29,280 nt of DNA from CAZYZQ01 sp964652075 (GTDB lineage: Bacteria > Bacillota > Clostridia > Oscillospirales > Oscillospiraceae), in contig CAZYZQ010000009.1 in NCBI GenBank assembly GCA_964652075.1, positions 1-29,280 on the forward strand. The letters are read 5' to 3'. The notes under the pieces are model-generated. The model saw only the letters and a list, made by a program, of their open reading frames with translations, did not search any database and had not been told where the DNA came from. How positions within the stretch are numbered: position 1 is the stretch's first letter; each line of letters starts with the position of its first letter. Below are positions 1 to 7,746 of the stretch, in pieces. The position numbers and the translations under genes are program-made.

Positions 1-39
1 AAAAGCGGGAACCCCTGAAAAATCAAGGGTTCCCGCTTT
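1..39. terminator. Strong hairpin at the window edge, terminator-like
   Basis: A perfect 13-bp stem (arms 2-14 and 27-39) encloses a 12-nt loop. The arms begin with AAA and end with TTT, so it could stop transcription in either direction. It abuts the interior of the truncated ORF at 43-795 with no promoter or ribosome site between them, so it probably belonged to another gene before a rearrangement or assembly join. Confidence 0.6.
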
Positions 40-42
40 CAT

Positions 43-795
43 CGTGTTTATTATACCAGAGATACCTATGGTATTCAGGTGGAGATTGCAGAGGATCCGA
101 ATTATATCAACACACAGTTTGATGAGCGGGAGTATGCGGTTATGCTGGAACTGCTGGATAACACAGATTCGACTCCGACAACGAAGGCATTTCCGGAGGG
201 CACCGTGTTCCTGTATAACGGGCAGAAGCAAGTGGCCGGACAGGGCAATCGGTCGGTTGTTATACCGGTAAAAACAGCGGGAACACATCAAATCCGGATC
301 GAGACGGGACTGGAGGCATTTGATACAGGAAACATTACGATCAAGGCCAGCCTGTATTCCTCCAGTGTGGCGAACTATTATAATGAGCTGAAGGCAGACC
401 AGTATACGGCTACGGTAACTTTTGCTACAGCTGAGAATCCAGAATATGCCCTCTCTGTGAATGCCAATGCAGAGGATGCCATTGCGGAAATGAAGGCGCA
501 TGAGATCGAAAAAGGAGCAGAGCTTTCCTTAAAGATCAAAGGCCAAAAAGGCGGTCTGACAGACCCGGATGGAACTGTTTCTGTGAAAGTATATCAGTAT
601 AAGAACAGGAAGTATGCGTTAAAGGCCTGGTCGGATCTGTTTGCGGGAACGGAAGAGCCGATTTCCCTGAAGGCAGGTGAAGCAGGTGAAGTGACCTGGA
701 ACCCGAAGATTTCAGAGACTGCCGACGCGGGAACTTACCGTCTGGAGTTTACTTATCAGAACAAAACCGAATACTGGGATCTGATCGTGAGATAG
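43..795 (+). CDS. 5'-truncated ORF, probable surface/extracellular beta-sandwich protein (C-terminal part)
   Basis: The reading frame is open from just after the hairpin to a TAG at 793-795, about 250 codons. Its first residues (YYTRDTYGIQVEI) already read like the interior of a protein. The only early start-type codon is a GTG at 79 with no ribosome site, and a TGA at 16-18 closes the frame upstream, so the true N-terminus is missing. The sequence is rich in Thr, Ala, Glu and Tyr, has alternating beta-strand-like stretches (for example DGTVSVKVYQYK and GTYRLEFTYQ), and ends in WDLIVR without an LPXTG motif or membrane anchor. This resembles Ig-like or beta-sandwich modules of secreted Firmicute proteins, but I do not recognise the family. 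Codon use is clearly less GC-rich than in the genes from 1181 onward, which suggests transfer or a chimeric join. Confidence 0.6.
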   Translation, partial: RVYYTRDTYGIQVEIAEDPNYINTQFDEREYAVMLELLDNTDSTPTTKAFPEGTVFLYNGQKQVAGQGNRSVVIPVKTAGTHQIRIETGLEAFDTGNITIKASLYSSSVANYYNELKADQYTATVTFATAENPEYALSVNANAEDAIAEMKAHEIEKGAELSLKIKGQKGGLTDPDGTVSVKVYQYKNRKYALKAWSDLFAGTEEPISLKAGEAGEVTWNPKISETADAGTYRLEFTYQNKTEYWDLIVR

Positions 796-854
796 GATAT
801 GTTGAACAGCCTGAATTAAAAAAGGTTGTTTGGACAGGTAAAAAATTCCAAAAG

Positions 855-890
855 AAAATCGCTTAAGCCGTGAGGCTTAAGCGATTTTTT
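855..890. terminator. Intrinsic terminator after the truncated ORF
   Basis: A perfect 15-bp stem (855-869 and 874-888) is closed by a GTGA loop of the GNRA type. A T-run follows on the plus strand and the arm begins with an A-run, so it can work in both directions. It lies 60 nt after the stop of the ORF ending at 795. Confidence 0.85.
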
Positions 891-929
891 CTCACTGTAT
901 TTACCGCCGGAAAGTTGAAGAACAACACA

Positions 930-1076
930 AGGCAGCAATTTTTCAACTTTCTTTGGCTGTGTGAGATCTGCGGTGTTGGCGGTTTTCAAGAGCCAGGTCA
1001 GATACCTGTAAGAATCCCGGCCGTTTTCAATCGCCGTCCGGATCAGACTGAACATGACCGCACTGCCGGTAGCACC
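930..1076 (-). pseudogene. IS66-family transposase remnant (C-terminal end)
   Basis: Reading the minus strand from 1076, the peptide starts GATGSAVMFSLIRTAIENG, continues RDSYRYLTWLL and ends near EKLLP. This is the conserved C-terminal block of IS66 TnpC transposases (consensus of the type A.GSA..YSLIETAKENGLDPY.YL.WLL...LLPW). Only about 49 residues remain. A TAA lies immediately upstream in frame at 1077-1079, the family tryptophan after LLP is a cysteine codon, and the frame then runs into the terminator at 855-890. No terminal inverted repeat, TnpA or TnpB is visible. It is a dead relic, consistent with the rearranged character of the first kilobase. Confidence 0.75.
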
Positions 1077-1137
1077 TTAAAACGGCGTAATAGCTCCGGA
1101 TTTATCGATGCAAGCTTAACCTTCTGATAACAAAAGC

Positions 1138-1168
1138 GGGCTGTAGCGTTTTTATTTCGCTACAGCCC
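1138..1168 (-). terminator. Terminator of the ABC permease operon
   Basis: A perfect 11-bp stem (1138-1148 and 1158-1168) has a T-rich 9-nt loop and lies 12 nt after the permease stop. On the minus strand it is followed by GCTTTTG. On the plus strand it is followed by TTTTC, so it may act both ways. Confidence 0.8.
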
Positions 1169-1180
1169 TTTTCTAACGTG

Positions 1181-2932
1181 TCAGTGCGCAATCAGCTCAA
1201 CACCGGAGATGGATTCCAGCACAGCGAGTGTGTGCGTGCAGTTGCTGTAGATCGGCAGGGTGCGGTAGATATGCGACAGGCCGCGCTGATACGTGAAATG
1301 CAGGTCGCCATAGTACAAGGTGTCCGTTTCCACCGCTTTGGTGGAGGGGAACATATCGACCAACCACATCTCGTTAATCCCGACGCCGTTCTCGTGGATA
1401 TCCAGGCGGACGGCCTCCAGAAGCTGCGCCGTTTCCGTGCTGGAGAAGTCGTAGGCGTTGTATTCGCCATAGTCCTCTGAATTCCATTCAAAGGAACAAC
1501 TGTCAAGCCGGTAGCTGCTGTCCACATCGCTGGGCAGGAGCGTTGCGATGCGCGCCTGCTCTGTGTTGCGCAGCGCGGCATAGGCCTCGGCAAGGCGCGA
1601 ATATTCGCCATAGGGGATATTGTATTCGCGCGCAAGCTGCCGGCCGGAGTCAAGCTGATAGACAAGCTCAATATACATATGGCCGTAATAGGGGGAGTCG
1701 CGCTCCAGCTCCTTCCGATCTTCGATTGCCAGCTTGTGCAGCTCAATGGCAGAGGCGACAGAGGCGCGGTCGGAGAGCGTCACAGAATCCCATGCGCCGC
1801 CGGTAAGCGTGACGGATTTGACGGTGCTGACGTCCGGCACGCGGGTCGTGTAGCCGTAGATATCAAGCTGGCAGCTGCCCAGCCCAAGCAGAATGACAAG
1901 GCAGGCCGCGCCGAAACCGGCCCAGTGGTGCGTGAAGACGCGCACAGTCTTTTGCAGCAGCATTTCAGACAGGAAGTAGCCGATAAACGCGCTGAAGATC
2001 ATGCACAGCAGGACACTCCAGAAGCTCTGCACCGCGTCGGAGACGATCATGCTCAGAAGCAATCCCAGCGTGATGGCGAAGCCAAAGGTCACGGCGTACT
2101 TGAACACGGGACGCAGGACACGGAAAGTGATGGCGTCGCCCGCCGCCTCCACATGGCGCACACGGAACAGCAGCAGCGAGATCGCAGTCAGCGCGACCGC
2201 GACGCCCGCCAGAATCCCCAGATAGCGCCAGCCCTGATAGGTCACGTTCAGCGACGCCTCGTCAAAGAACGAGGTGTAAGAGCCGAGAATTTTCACGATG
2301 GGGGAGAAGGCGGTGAGCTTGATCTGGAAGGAGCCCATGCCGTACATGAACAGCTGCAGCAGCGAGCGGATGAAAAATTCCACGCCGATGACCAAAAAGT
2401 TGAAGATACCGTAGATCACCGGGGCCACGAGCATCTGGCTGCTCAGCATGAAGCAGAAGGTCGCAAGGCTGAAGAAGAACAGGTATGTCAGGCACTGCTG
2501 GCCAAACAGCGCCAGCAGCGGCTGCATCACGAGCCGGCCCCTTGCGCCGAGCACGGCGGTGTTCAGGCCGAGGATCACAAGCTGCGGCACGAGCATGAAC
2601 AGAATGCCTGTCACATAAGTTTCGAGAAACAGCGTCTCGCGGCGCAGCGGCAGTGCGTGCATGGCGCTCGACGCGCGGGCGTTCGTCAGGAAGTGGTAGA
2701 GCAGCATCGCCACGAGGATGGCGTAGAGCATACTCACGACCGGGATCATGTTATCCCCGACATCAAGCAGGCCGGAGTAGATATAGTACAGAGGGGTATC
2801 GGCGTCGAGGTTGAGCAGCAGGAACGGCTCCACCAGCAACCAGAGCAGGAAATAGAGCAGCCAGAGCGGCAGGTACCGGGTGGCGTTTTTCCGCAGCAGC
2901 GTAAGGTCAAAGCAGAACGTTTTTGACTTCAT
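1181..2932 (-). CDS. ABC transporter membrane permease (YtrC/YtrD-like, large extracytoplasmic C-terminal domain)
   Basis: This 583-residue membrane protein begins MKSKTFCFDLTLLRKN. The start at 2932 is chosen because GGGAGGTG lies just upstream; the frame is open further, but that stretch overlaps the ATPase gene. About eleven hydrophobic segments fill roughly residues 15-380, including a first hairpin around 17-40 (LPLWLLYFLLWLLVEPF), in the style of ABC-2 exporters. Residues from about 390 to the end are hydrophilic and form a separate domain like those attached to Firmicute YtrC/DUF6449 permeases. Its start overlaps the end of the ATPase gene by 26 nt, so the two are translationally coupled. 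Families of this type export antimicrobial peptides or act in cell-envelope stress. The substrate cannot be read from the sequence. Confidence 0.85.
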   Translation of the reverse strand: MKSKTFCFDLTLLRKNATRYLPLWLLYFLLWLLVEPFLLLNLDADTPLYYIYSGLLDVGDNMIPVVSMLYAILVAMLLYHFLTNARASSAMHALPLRRETLFLETYVTGILFMLVPQLVILGLNTAVLGARGRLVMQPLLALFGQQCLTYLFFFSLATFCFMLSSQMLVAPVIYGIFNFLVIGVEFFIRSLLQLFMYGMGSFQIKLTAFSPIVKILGSYTSFFDEASLNVTYQGWRYLGILAGVAVALTAISLLLFRVRHVEAAGDAITFRVLRPVFKYAVTFGFAITLGLLLSMIVSDAVQSFWSVLLCMIFSAFIGYFLSEMLLQKTVRVFTHHWAGFGAACLVILLGLGSCQLDIYGYTTRVPDVSTVKSVTLTGGAWDSVTLSDRASVASAIELHKLAIEDRKELERDSPYYGHMYIELVYQLDSGRQLAREYNIPYGEYSRLAEAYAALRNTEQARIATLLPSDVDSSYRLDSCSFEWNSEDYGEYNAYDFSSTETAQLLEAVRLDIHENGVGINEMWLVDMFPSTKAVETDTLYYGDLHFTYQRGLSHIYRTLPIYSNCTHTLAVLESISGVELIAH

Positions 2933-3801
2933 AGTTCGCACCTCCCAGTTCGTAGATAAAGATCTCCTCCAGCGACAGCGGCAGGAGGTCGAGCAGCACG
3001 GGGCGCAGCGCGCCGAGCCGCGACTCAATCTCGGCCGGTACGCCGCGCAGAATCAGCGTCTGAACGCGGCCGATGGTCTCCTGATGCAGAGGCTGAATTT
3101 CGTCCGGCAGCGTCGTGCCCTCGGGCAGGACGAGCTGGACCTTGCTGATATTCTCCTGCATCTCTGAGAGTGAGCGCTCAAGCATCATCTTGCCCTTGTG
3201 CATGATGCCGACGTGGTCGCNNNNNNNNNNCCAGCTCGCGCAGGTTGTGGCTCGAGATCAGGACAGTTGTACCAAATTCTGCGACGTCCTCTATCGCAAG
3301 GCTCCAGACCTGCCGCCGCATCACGGGGTCCAGCCCGTCGACCGGCTCGTCGAGCACCAGCACCTGCGGCTTGCAGCACAGCGCCAGCCAGAAGGCCGCC
3401 TGCTTCTGCATACCCTTGGACATCCGGCGGATCGGCGACTTCGGGTTGAGATCGAAGGCATCGCCCAAACGGTGGAACATGGCCATGTCGAATGAGGGAT
3501 AGAGCGACTGGTAAAATTTTGCCATGTCGTTGATCGACGCCTGCGGGAAATAGTAGAAGTCGTCCGGGATATAGGCAATTTCCGCCTTGATTTTCGGATT
3601 TTCATACACGCGTTCGCCGTCTATGAGGACTTCGCCGGCGTCCTGCCGGTAGATGCCACAGATATGGCGGATGATTGTGGATTTCCCCGCGCCGTTCGGC
3701 CCGACAAGGCCATAGACCGCGCCCTTCGGCACATGCAGGTTCAGCTCGTCCAGCGCTGTGAATTGATCGAAGCGCTTCGTGACATCCTTGACCTGAATCA
3801 T
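2907..3801 (-). CDS. ABC transporter ATP-binding protein (YtrB-like), interrupted by an N-gap
   Basis: The nucleotide-binding subunit for the neighbouring permease, about 297 residues. Visible motifs are Walker A GPNGAGKST (residues 34-42), a signature region RRMSKGMQKQ, Walker B VLVLDEPVDGLDP and the H-loop SSHN. A C-terminal extension (ISKVQLVLPEGTTLP...) is typical of this exporter class. The ten Ns at 3221-3230 break the frame: before the gap the protein reads SSHNLREL, after it CDHVGIMHKGKMM. Family members have about four residues (such as EDxC) here, which needs nine unknown bases, so the frameshift is an assembly artefact and the gene is probably intact. The start at 3801 overlaps the GntR stop by 4 nt (ATGA). 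Confidence 0.9.
3221..3230. other. Assembly gap (ten Ns)
   Basis: Ten undefined bases lie inside the ABC ATPase gene. A run of exactly ten is a usual placeholder, and the surrounding reading frames call for nine bases, so the length should not be taken literally. Confidence 0.97.
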
Positions 3802-4160
3802 TTTTTTCCTCCTTTTTCAATGTGAGCAATCAGATCCTGCCGCGAAAGGCCGAGGTCGAGAAGCTCGGCGATTTTGGCGTCCAACTCCGCCAGAAGCTCA
3901 GCGATATGCCGCCCGGCGGCTTCCGAGATGTCTGAGACAAAGGAGCCCCGCCCCGGGCGGGAACAGAGGAAGCCCTCCTGCTCCAATTCCCGGTAGGCGC
4001 GCTGGATGGTGTTGGGATTGATTGCGAGGTTTGACGCAAGCTCGCGCACGGATGGTACCTTTTCGTCCGGCTGCAGAGCACCGGAGAGAATGAGCTTGCG
4101 CAGCCCGTCCTTGACCTGTTCATAGATGGGGCGAGGATCGCGGCTGTTGAGAGCGAGCAT
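3798..4160 (-). CDS. GntR-family transcriptional regulator (YtrA subfamily)
   Basis: A 120-residue DNA-binding protein. The N-terminal winged helix (about residues 8-78) contains PIYEQVKDGLRKLILSGAL, VPSVRELASNLAINPNTIQ and RAYRELEQEGFL, the standard GntR pattern. The remaining 40 residues form a short helical dimerisation tail rather than a ligand-binding domain, which is characteristic of YtrA-type repressors that control an adjacent ABC transporter. The start at 4160 is preceded by GGGAGGTG; the frame extends upstream through the promoter, which argues against longer starts. It is the first gene of the operon with the ATPase (4-nt overlap) and permease, and by analogy with Bacillus ytrA it probably represses its own promoter until a cell-wall-active inducer is present. 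Confidence 0.92.
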   Translation of the reverse strand: MLALNSRDPRPIYEQVKDGLRKLILSGALQPDEKVPSVRELASNLAINPNTIQRAYRELEQEGFLCSRPGRGSFVSDISEAAGRHIAELLAELDAKIAELLDLGLSRQDLIAHIEKGGKK

Positions 4161-4182
4161 AAAAACACCTCCCTGGGTTTTG

Positions 4183-4224
4183 CTGTATCGCACTGTACGA
4201 ACTGTACTATGTGAGTTAATACAG
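4183..4224 (-). promoter_or_regulatory. Candidate GntR operator: repeated CTGTAY boxes
   Basis: On the plus strand CTGTAT (4183-4188), CTGTAC (4193-4198) and CTGTAC (4202-4207) are followed by the inverted form ATACAG (4219-4224). The cluster lies directly downstream of the -10 element, where a bound repressor would block transcription. YtrA-type GntR proteins use GTA/TAC-containing palindromes. Assignment to this regulator is inference. Confidence 0.5.
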
Positions 4225-4253
4225 ATTATACATGAGAGATGACGTTTTGTCAA
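4225..4253 (-). promoter_or_regulatory. Consensus sigma-A promoter of the ytrABC-like operon
   Basis: On the minus strand TTGACA (4248-4253) is followed by exactly 17 nt and TATAAT (4225-4230). This matches the housekeeping consensus at all twelve positions, 65 nt before the GntR start codon. Such a strong promoter implies tight repression. Confidence 0.9.
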
Positions 4254-4260
4254 TAGGGAA

Positions 4261-4290
4261 AACGGGCCTGCATGAAAATGCAGACCCGTT
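4261..4290 (-). terminator. Terminator between the sigma/anti-sigma pair and the GntR operon
   Basis: A 13-bp stem with one C/A mismatch (4261-4273 and 4278-4290) has a GAAA loop and is followed on the minus strand by TTTTCC. It lies 12 nt after the stop at 4303 and 8 nt before the -35 box of the next operon. Confidence 0.75.
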
Positions 4291-4302
4291 GAAGTTGGAA
4301 GT

Positions 4303-5688
4303 TTATGAAAGCTGCGTCAGTGCAGCGAAAATCCAGTCCGGCGCGACGCCCTTTGCGCTGACTTCGACAAGCAAATCACCGTACGCAACCGCGAAACGCA
4401 TCCGCGGCCCGGCAATATCGCCGCCCTCCTGCACGCTGTAGGTGCGGCGCTGCACGGCGTCCAGCGTCAGCTCGCCTGCGCGGAAGATGGGGCAGTCCAC
4501 GATTTCCCACAATTCTGGAGGAACAGATTCCGCACGGGGGATGGGGTAGAGGGAGAGGTCGTAGTTTTCCAGCGCGTCCACGTCCGTAATGCGTGCCTCG
4601 TCGCCTTCCTCCAGATAGCAGACCTTCCAGCGCAGCTCAGCCATGCCCGAGGTCCAGAGGCCGGACAGGTAGTTCTGCTCGTCGTCCTTCTGGTAGCGGC
4701 GGATGGACTCCTCGGCAAAGCCGTCCGGCGGCGCGGGGAGAAAGTATGCGCCGAAGTCGGGATCGTCCAGCGCCTCCTGCTGTGTCAGCTGCTCGTCGAT
4801 CAGCGTGTGCGGCTCGCGCATCGCAAACTGCGACAGGTCGGGCACCGTCGGCGTCCCGGCGTAGCACTGCGCGACCTCCGTCAGGTCGGCGCGCGCCGCT
4901 TCGAGGTCTTCCAGGTCGCAGTTGACGCTCAAACGGTAGATGACGTTCTCACGTGTAAAATCGACCCAGAGCATGGTAGCGCCGCCCTGAACGTACTGGT
5001 AGGCGGTGACGGAGAGATTGCCCAATGTGCTCTGGGCAATCTCCTCCTCCGGGAGCAGACAGCAGTTGTACACGGGCGTCTCCGGGTCGGCGATGCGGAC
5101 GGACACTTTGCCGTCCCAGCGCGCGCTGGGGAATTCCAGGCAGAGGGATTCCAGCTCGCCCCAGCCGTAGTAGATCGCAGCGCCGGACGGCTCCATCCAC
5201 TCGAGCAGCACCGCTGGGGCGGCGCTCGCCAGTTCCTCCGGCGTCAGTTCCTCGCCAACCAGACACACATTGGCGAGCGGCACGGCGTCGGCCACCATAC
5301 CGTCCTCCAGCTCGTTGAAGACAAGCTCGCTGGTTGGGAGCGCGGGCTGCGCCTGCTCCGTGGGCGCGTCGCTGCCGGGTACGTCCGGCGTCAGCGGCGT
5401 CCCACCCGGCACAACGGGCGTTTCTCCCTCGCCGCCGGGCGAGGCCGGCAGATCCGGCCCGGGCGTACAGTTCTCAGATGGAAGAAGCGCCGCCTCCTCC
5501 GGCGCAGGGTCGGGCTGCTGTTTGACAAGGCGCGGCAGCGTCAGCGCCGCAGCGGCGGCAATCACGCAGAAGCAGGCCGCCATTGCGCCCCATTTGCGAA
5601 GCGGAGCGCGTTGCTTTCGGCGCTCGCTGCGCTCCAACAATGTGTCGTCCAGCCCGGAAAAACCCGAAAAAAGCTCAAATTCTGTCAT
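4303..5688 (-). CDS. Membrane-anchored anti-sigma-like protein
   Basis: A 461-residue protein with a short cytoplasmic N-terminus (MTEFELFSGFSGLDDTLLER), one transmembrane helix at about residues 36-55 (WGAMAACFCVIAAAAALTL), a Pro/Glu-rich linker (about 58-120) and a large extracytoplasmic domain. The N-terminal FSGLDDTLLERSE pattern occurs in Firmicute proteins encoded next to ECF sigma factors, where this segment holds the sigma factor at the membrane. The start at 5688 has GGAGGG upstream and overlaps the sigma-factor stop by 4 nt (ATGA); the longer open frame would run back through the sigma gene and is not credible. The outer domain has no family I recognise and may be the sensor. Confidence 0.8.
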   Translation of the reverse strand: MTEFELFSGFSGLDDTLLERSERRKQRAPLRKWGAMAACFCVIAAAAALTLPRLVKQQPDPAPEEAALLPSENCTPGPDLPASPGGEGETPVVPGGTPLTPDVPGSDAPTEQAQPALPTSELVFNELEDGMVADAVPLANVCLVGEELTPEELASAAPAVLLEWMEPSGAAIYYGWGELESLCLEFPSARWDGKVSVRIADPETPVYNCCLLPEEEIAQSTLGNLSVTAYQYVQGGATMLWVDFTRENVIYRLSVNCDLEDLEAARADLTEVAQCYAGTPTVPDLSQFAMREPHTLIDEQLTQQEALDDPDFGAYFLPAPPDGFAEESIRRYQKDDEQNYLSGLWTSGMAELRWKVCYLEEGDEARITDVDALENYDLSLYPIPRAESVPPELWEIVDCPIFRAGELTLDAVQRRTYSVQEGGDIAGPRMRFAVAYGDLLVEVSAKGVAPDWIFAALTQLS

Positions 5689-6245
5689 GGTAGAAATCCC
5701 TCCTGTTCCAAAAACCGCCGCAGCTTTTGCCGCGTCCGTGCGAGTATGACAGTTGCGTTGTGCGGCGTCAGGCCAAAGCGCGCCGCAATCTCGGAGACCG
5801 GCTCGGCGAAAAAGTAGCGGCGTGTAAAGAGATTGCCGTCGCGTGCCGGCAATGAATGGACAAATTTTTGAATGGCCTGTTGCAGTTCCTTTGCAAGGAT
5901 GGCCGACTCCGTGCCGCCCGGCGCCGCGACGCATTCGCTCAGCTCCTCGAGAACGGCGGGCAGCTCACCGCCGCCGCGCTTGTCCGCGCCACGAACACGC
6001 AGCCGGTCGAGCGCGAGATTGCGCGTGATCCGCGCCAGAAACGGCCGGAGCTGCGCGGGCTGTGCCGGCGGAATTGCGTTCCACGCGCGAAGCCACGTGT
6101 CGCTGACGCACTCCTCGGCATCCTCGCGGCTGCCCAGAAGTTGCAGGGCGATCTTGCGGCAATAGGCGCCGTAGCATTGTTCGGCCTGCGCAATGGCCGT
6201 TTCGTCCCGCTGCCGGAACAGCGCGATGATCTGTGCGTCGCTCAT
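5685..6245 (-). CDS. ECF-type RNA polymerase sigma factor
   Basis: A 186-residue sigma-70 family factor with only regions 2 and 4. Region 2 covers about residues 10-90, with DAEECVSDTWLRAWNAIPP and RPFLARITRNLALDRLR, the -10 recognition and core-binding segment. Region 4 covers about 125-182, with a helix-turn-helix at PVSEIAARFGLTPHNATVIL and RTRQKLRRFLEQ, which recognises the -35 box. AGGAGGG precedes the ATG. It is co-transcribed with the membrane protein at 4303-5688, the usual sigma/anti-sigma arrangement. The regulon is not visible apart from a possible autoregulated promoter at 6285-6313. Confidence 0.93.
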   Translation of the reverse strand: MSDAQIIALFRQRDETAIAQAEQCYGAYCRKIALQLLGSREDAEECVSDTWLRAWNAIPPAQPAQLRPFLARITRNLALDRLRVRGADKRGGGELPAVLEELSECVAAPGGTESAILAKELQQAIQKFVHSLPARDGNLFTRRYFFAEPVSEIAARFGLTPHNATVILARTRQKLRRFLEQEGFLP

Positions 6246-6284
6246 GCGGAATCCCTCCTTTGTCCAGAAAGGCCTTTCACCAGT

Positions 6285-6313
6285 TAAGACGTGGTTTCAC
6301 GGTTTATGTCACA
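6285..6313 (-). promoter_or_regulatory. Candidate ECF-type autoregulated promoter
   Basis: On the minus strand TGTGAC (6308-6313) is separated by 16 nt from CGTCTTA (6285-6291). This resembles the ECF pattern of a -35 ending in AAC/GAC and a -10 containing CGTC. No good sigma-A promoter is seen in the same 170 nt. The assignment is tentative. Confidence 0.35.
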
Positions 6314-6418
6314 GCCATCATAACAAAAAACACCGCAAGATGCAAAAAATGAGTGTGCCCGCCCGCATAAATGCAGCGCAAAATGGGATTAACAAGGAGG
6401 AGAAGGAGAGGATGCACT

Positions 6419-7732
6419 TTGAAAAGAACCTACCTTGCGCTGCTCGGCGTATTGTTGCTGCTGGCGGGCTGCCTGACGGGATGCGCGAAAAAAGAGGACA
6501 CGCCTTCCGTCTATTATCTGAATTTCAAACCGGAACAGGGCGACGACTGGCAGGCGCTGGCAAAAGCTTATACGGAGAAGACCGGCGTTCCGGTCAAGGT
6601 GACGACCGCCGCTTCCAACACGTATGAGTCGACACTGCAATCGGAGATTGCAAAATCCGACGCGCCGACGCTGTTTCAGGTCAACGGCCCTGTCGGGCTC
6701 GCGACGTGGAAGAACCGGTGCTACGATCTGCGCGGTTCGGCAATCTATGAGCATCTGAAAAACGACGAATTCGCTCTGCGCGACGGCGATCAGGTGCTGG
6801 GCATTGCCTATGTCATTGAGACCTACGGAATTCTCTACAACAAGGCGATCCTGCGGGACTACTGTGCGCTGGACGGCGCGGTGATTGAGGATGCCTCGCA
6901 GATTACCAATTTCGCGACGCTCAAGGCCGTTGCGGATGATATGCAGGCCCGCAAGGAAGAACTGGGCATCGACGGCGCGTTCACGTCCGCCGGTATGGAT
7001 TCCAGCTCCGACTGGCGTTTTAAGACGCACCTTGCCAATCTGCCGCTGTACTATGAGTACCGCGACCGCGGCATCACCGCCGCGCAGACGGTGGAGGGGA
7101 CGTATCTTGACCAGTTCAAGCAGATTTTTGACCTGTATCTGACGGACTCCACCTGCGCGCCGGCACTGCTCTCCGGTAAGACCGGCGCCGATGCCGCTTC
7201 GGAATTTGCGCTCGGGCGGGCGGCGTTCTATCAGAACGGCACCTGGGCCTACGGCGATATCACCGGCGAGGGCAGCACGCTCTCGGAGGACGATATCGGC
7301 CTTCTGCCGATCTATATCGGCGTCTCCGGCGAGGAGGAGCAGGGCCTCTGCACCGGCTCGGAGAACTACTGGTGCGTCAACAAAAACGCGTCGCAGGCGG
7401 ATATTCAGGCGACGCTGGACTTTTTGGAGTGGTGCATTACCAGCGACGAGGGCCGCACGGCGCTTGGGAAGACGATGAATTTCGTCACCCCGTTCGACAC
7501 GTTTACAGAGGAATATCTTCCGCAGAACCCCCTAATTCAGGCGGCCAACGACGCGCTTGCACAGGGCAAAACGCCGGTTGCGTGGGTCTTTTCCACGATG
7601 CCGTCCGAAACGTGGCGCAACAATCTCGGCAGCGCGCTGCTTGAGTATGCGCAGGGCACCGGCGATTGGGACGCCGTCGAGCGCAGCTTTGTGGAGGGCT
7701 GGGAGACGGAGTACAACGCAACGCACGGCTGA
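6419..7732 (+). CDS. Carbohydrate ABC transporter, solute-binding lipoprotein
   Basis: A 437-residue extracellular binding protein of the MalE-like family. I chose the TTG at 6419 (LKRTYLALLG) because GGAGAGG ends 7 nt upstream and the start gives a compact signal peptide with a lipobox LLAGC (Cys 18), so the mature protein is lipid-anchored. An ATG at 6412 is in another frame and would give only a short unrelated ORF; the in-frame ATG at 6371 would add a basic leader and has no ribosome site. The mature part shows the family pattern PTLFQVNGPVGL, ETYGILYNK and AAFYQNGTWAYGDI, followed by a C-terminal region with DFLEWCITSDEG. It is first in an operon with two permeases; the sugar is unknown. 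Confidence 0.9.
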   Translation: MKRTYLALLGVLLLLAGCLTGCAKKEDTPSVYYLNFKPEQGDDWQALAKAYTEKTGVPVKVTTAASNTYESTLQSEIAKSDAPTLFQVNGPVGLATWKNRCYDLRGSAIYEHLKNDEFALRDGDQVLGIAYVIETYGILYNKAILRDYCALDGAVIEDASQITNFATLKAVADDMQARKEELGIDGAFTSAGMDSSSDWRFKTHLANLPLYYEYRDRGITAAQTVEGTYLDQFKQIFDLYLTDSTCAPALLSGKTGADAASEFALGRAAFYQNGTWAYGDITGEGSTLSEDDIGLLPIYIGVSGEEEQGLCTGSENYWCVNKNASQADIQATLDFLEWCITSDEGRTALGKTMNFVTPFDTFTEEYLPQNPLIQAANDALAQGKTPVAWVFSTMPSETWRNNLGSALLEYAQGTGDWDAVERSFVEGWETEYNATHG

Positions 7733-7746
7733 GGAGGAGTGCCGTC

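Noticed and set aside
1679..2926. Long plus-strand ORF (415 codons) opposite the ABC permease
   Set aside because: It is antisense to a gene with clear membrane segments, ribosome site and operon coupling. Its composition (Gln, His, Arg, Glu) is that of a GC-rich shadow frame.
4807..5817. Plus-strand ORF of 336 codons opposite the anti-sigma-like gene
   Set aside because: No ribosome site or recognisable domain; Arg/Gly/Gln-rich shadow of the minus-strand gene, which has a clear start and sigma partner.
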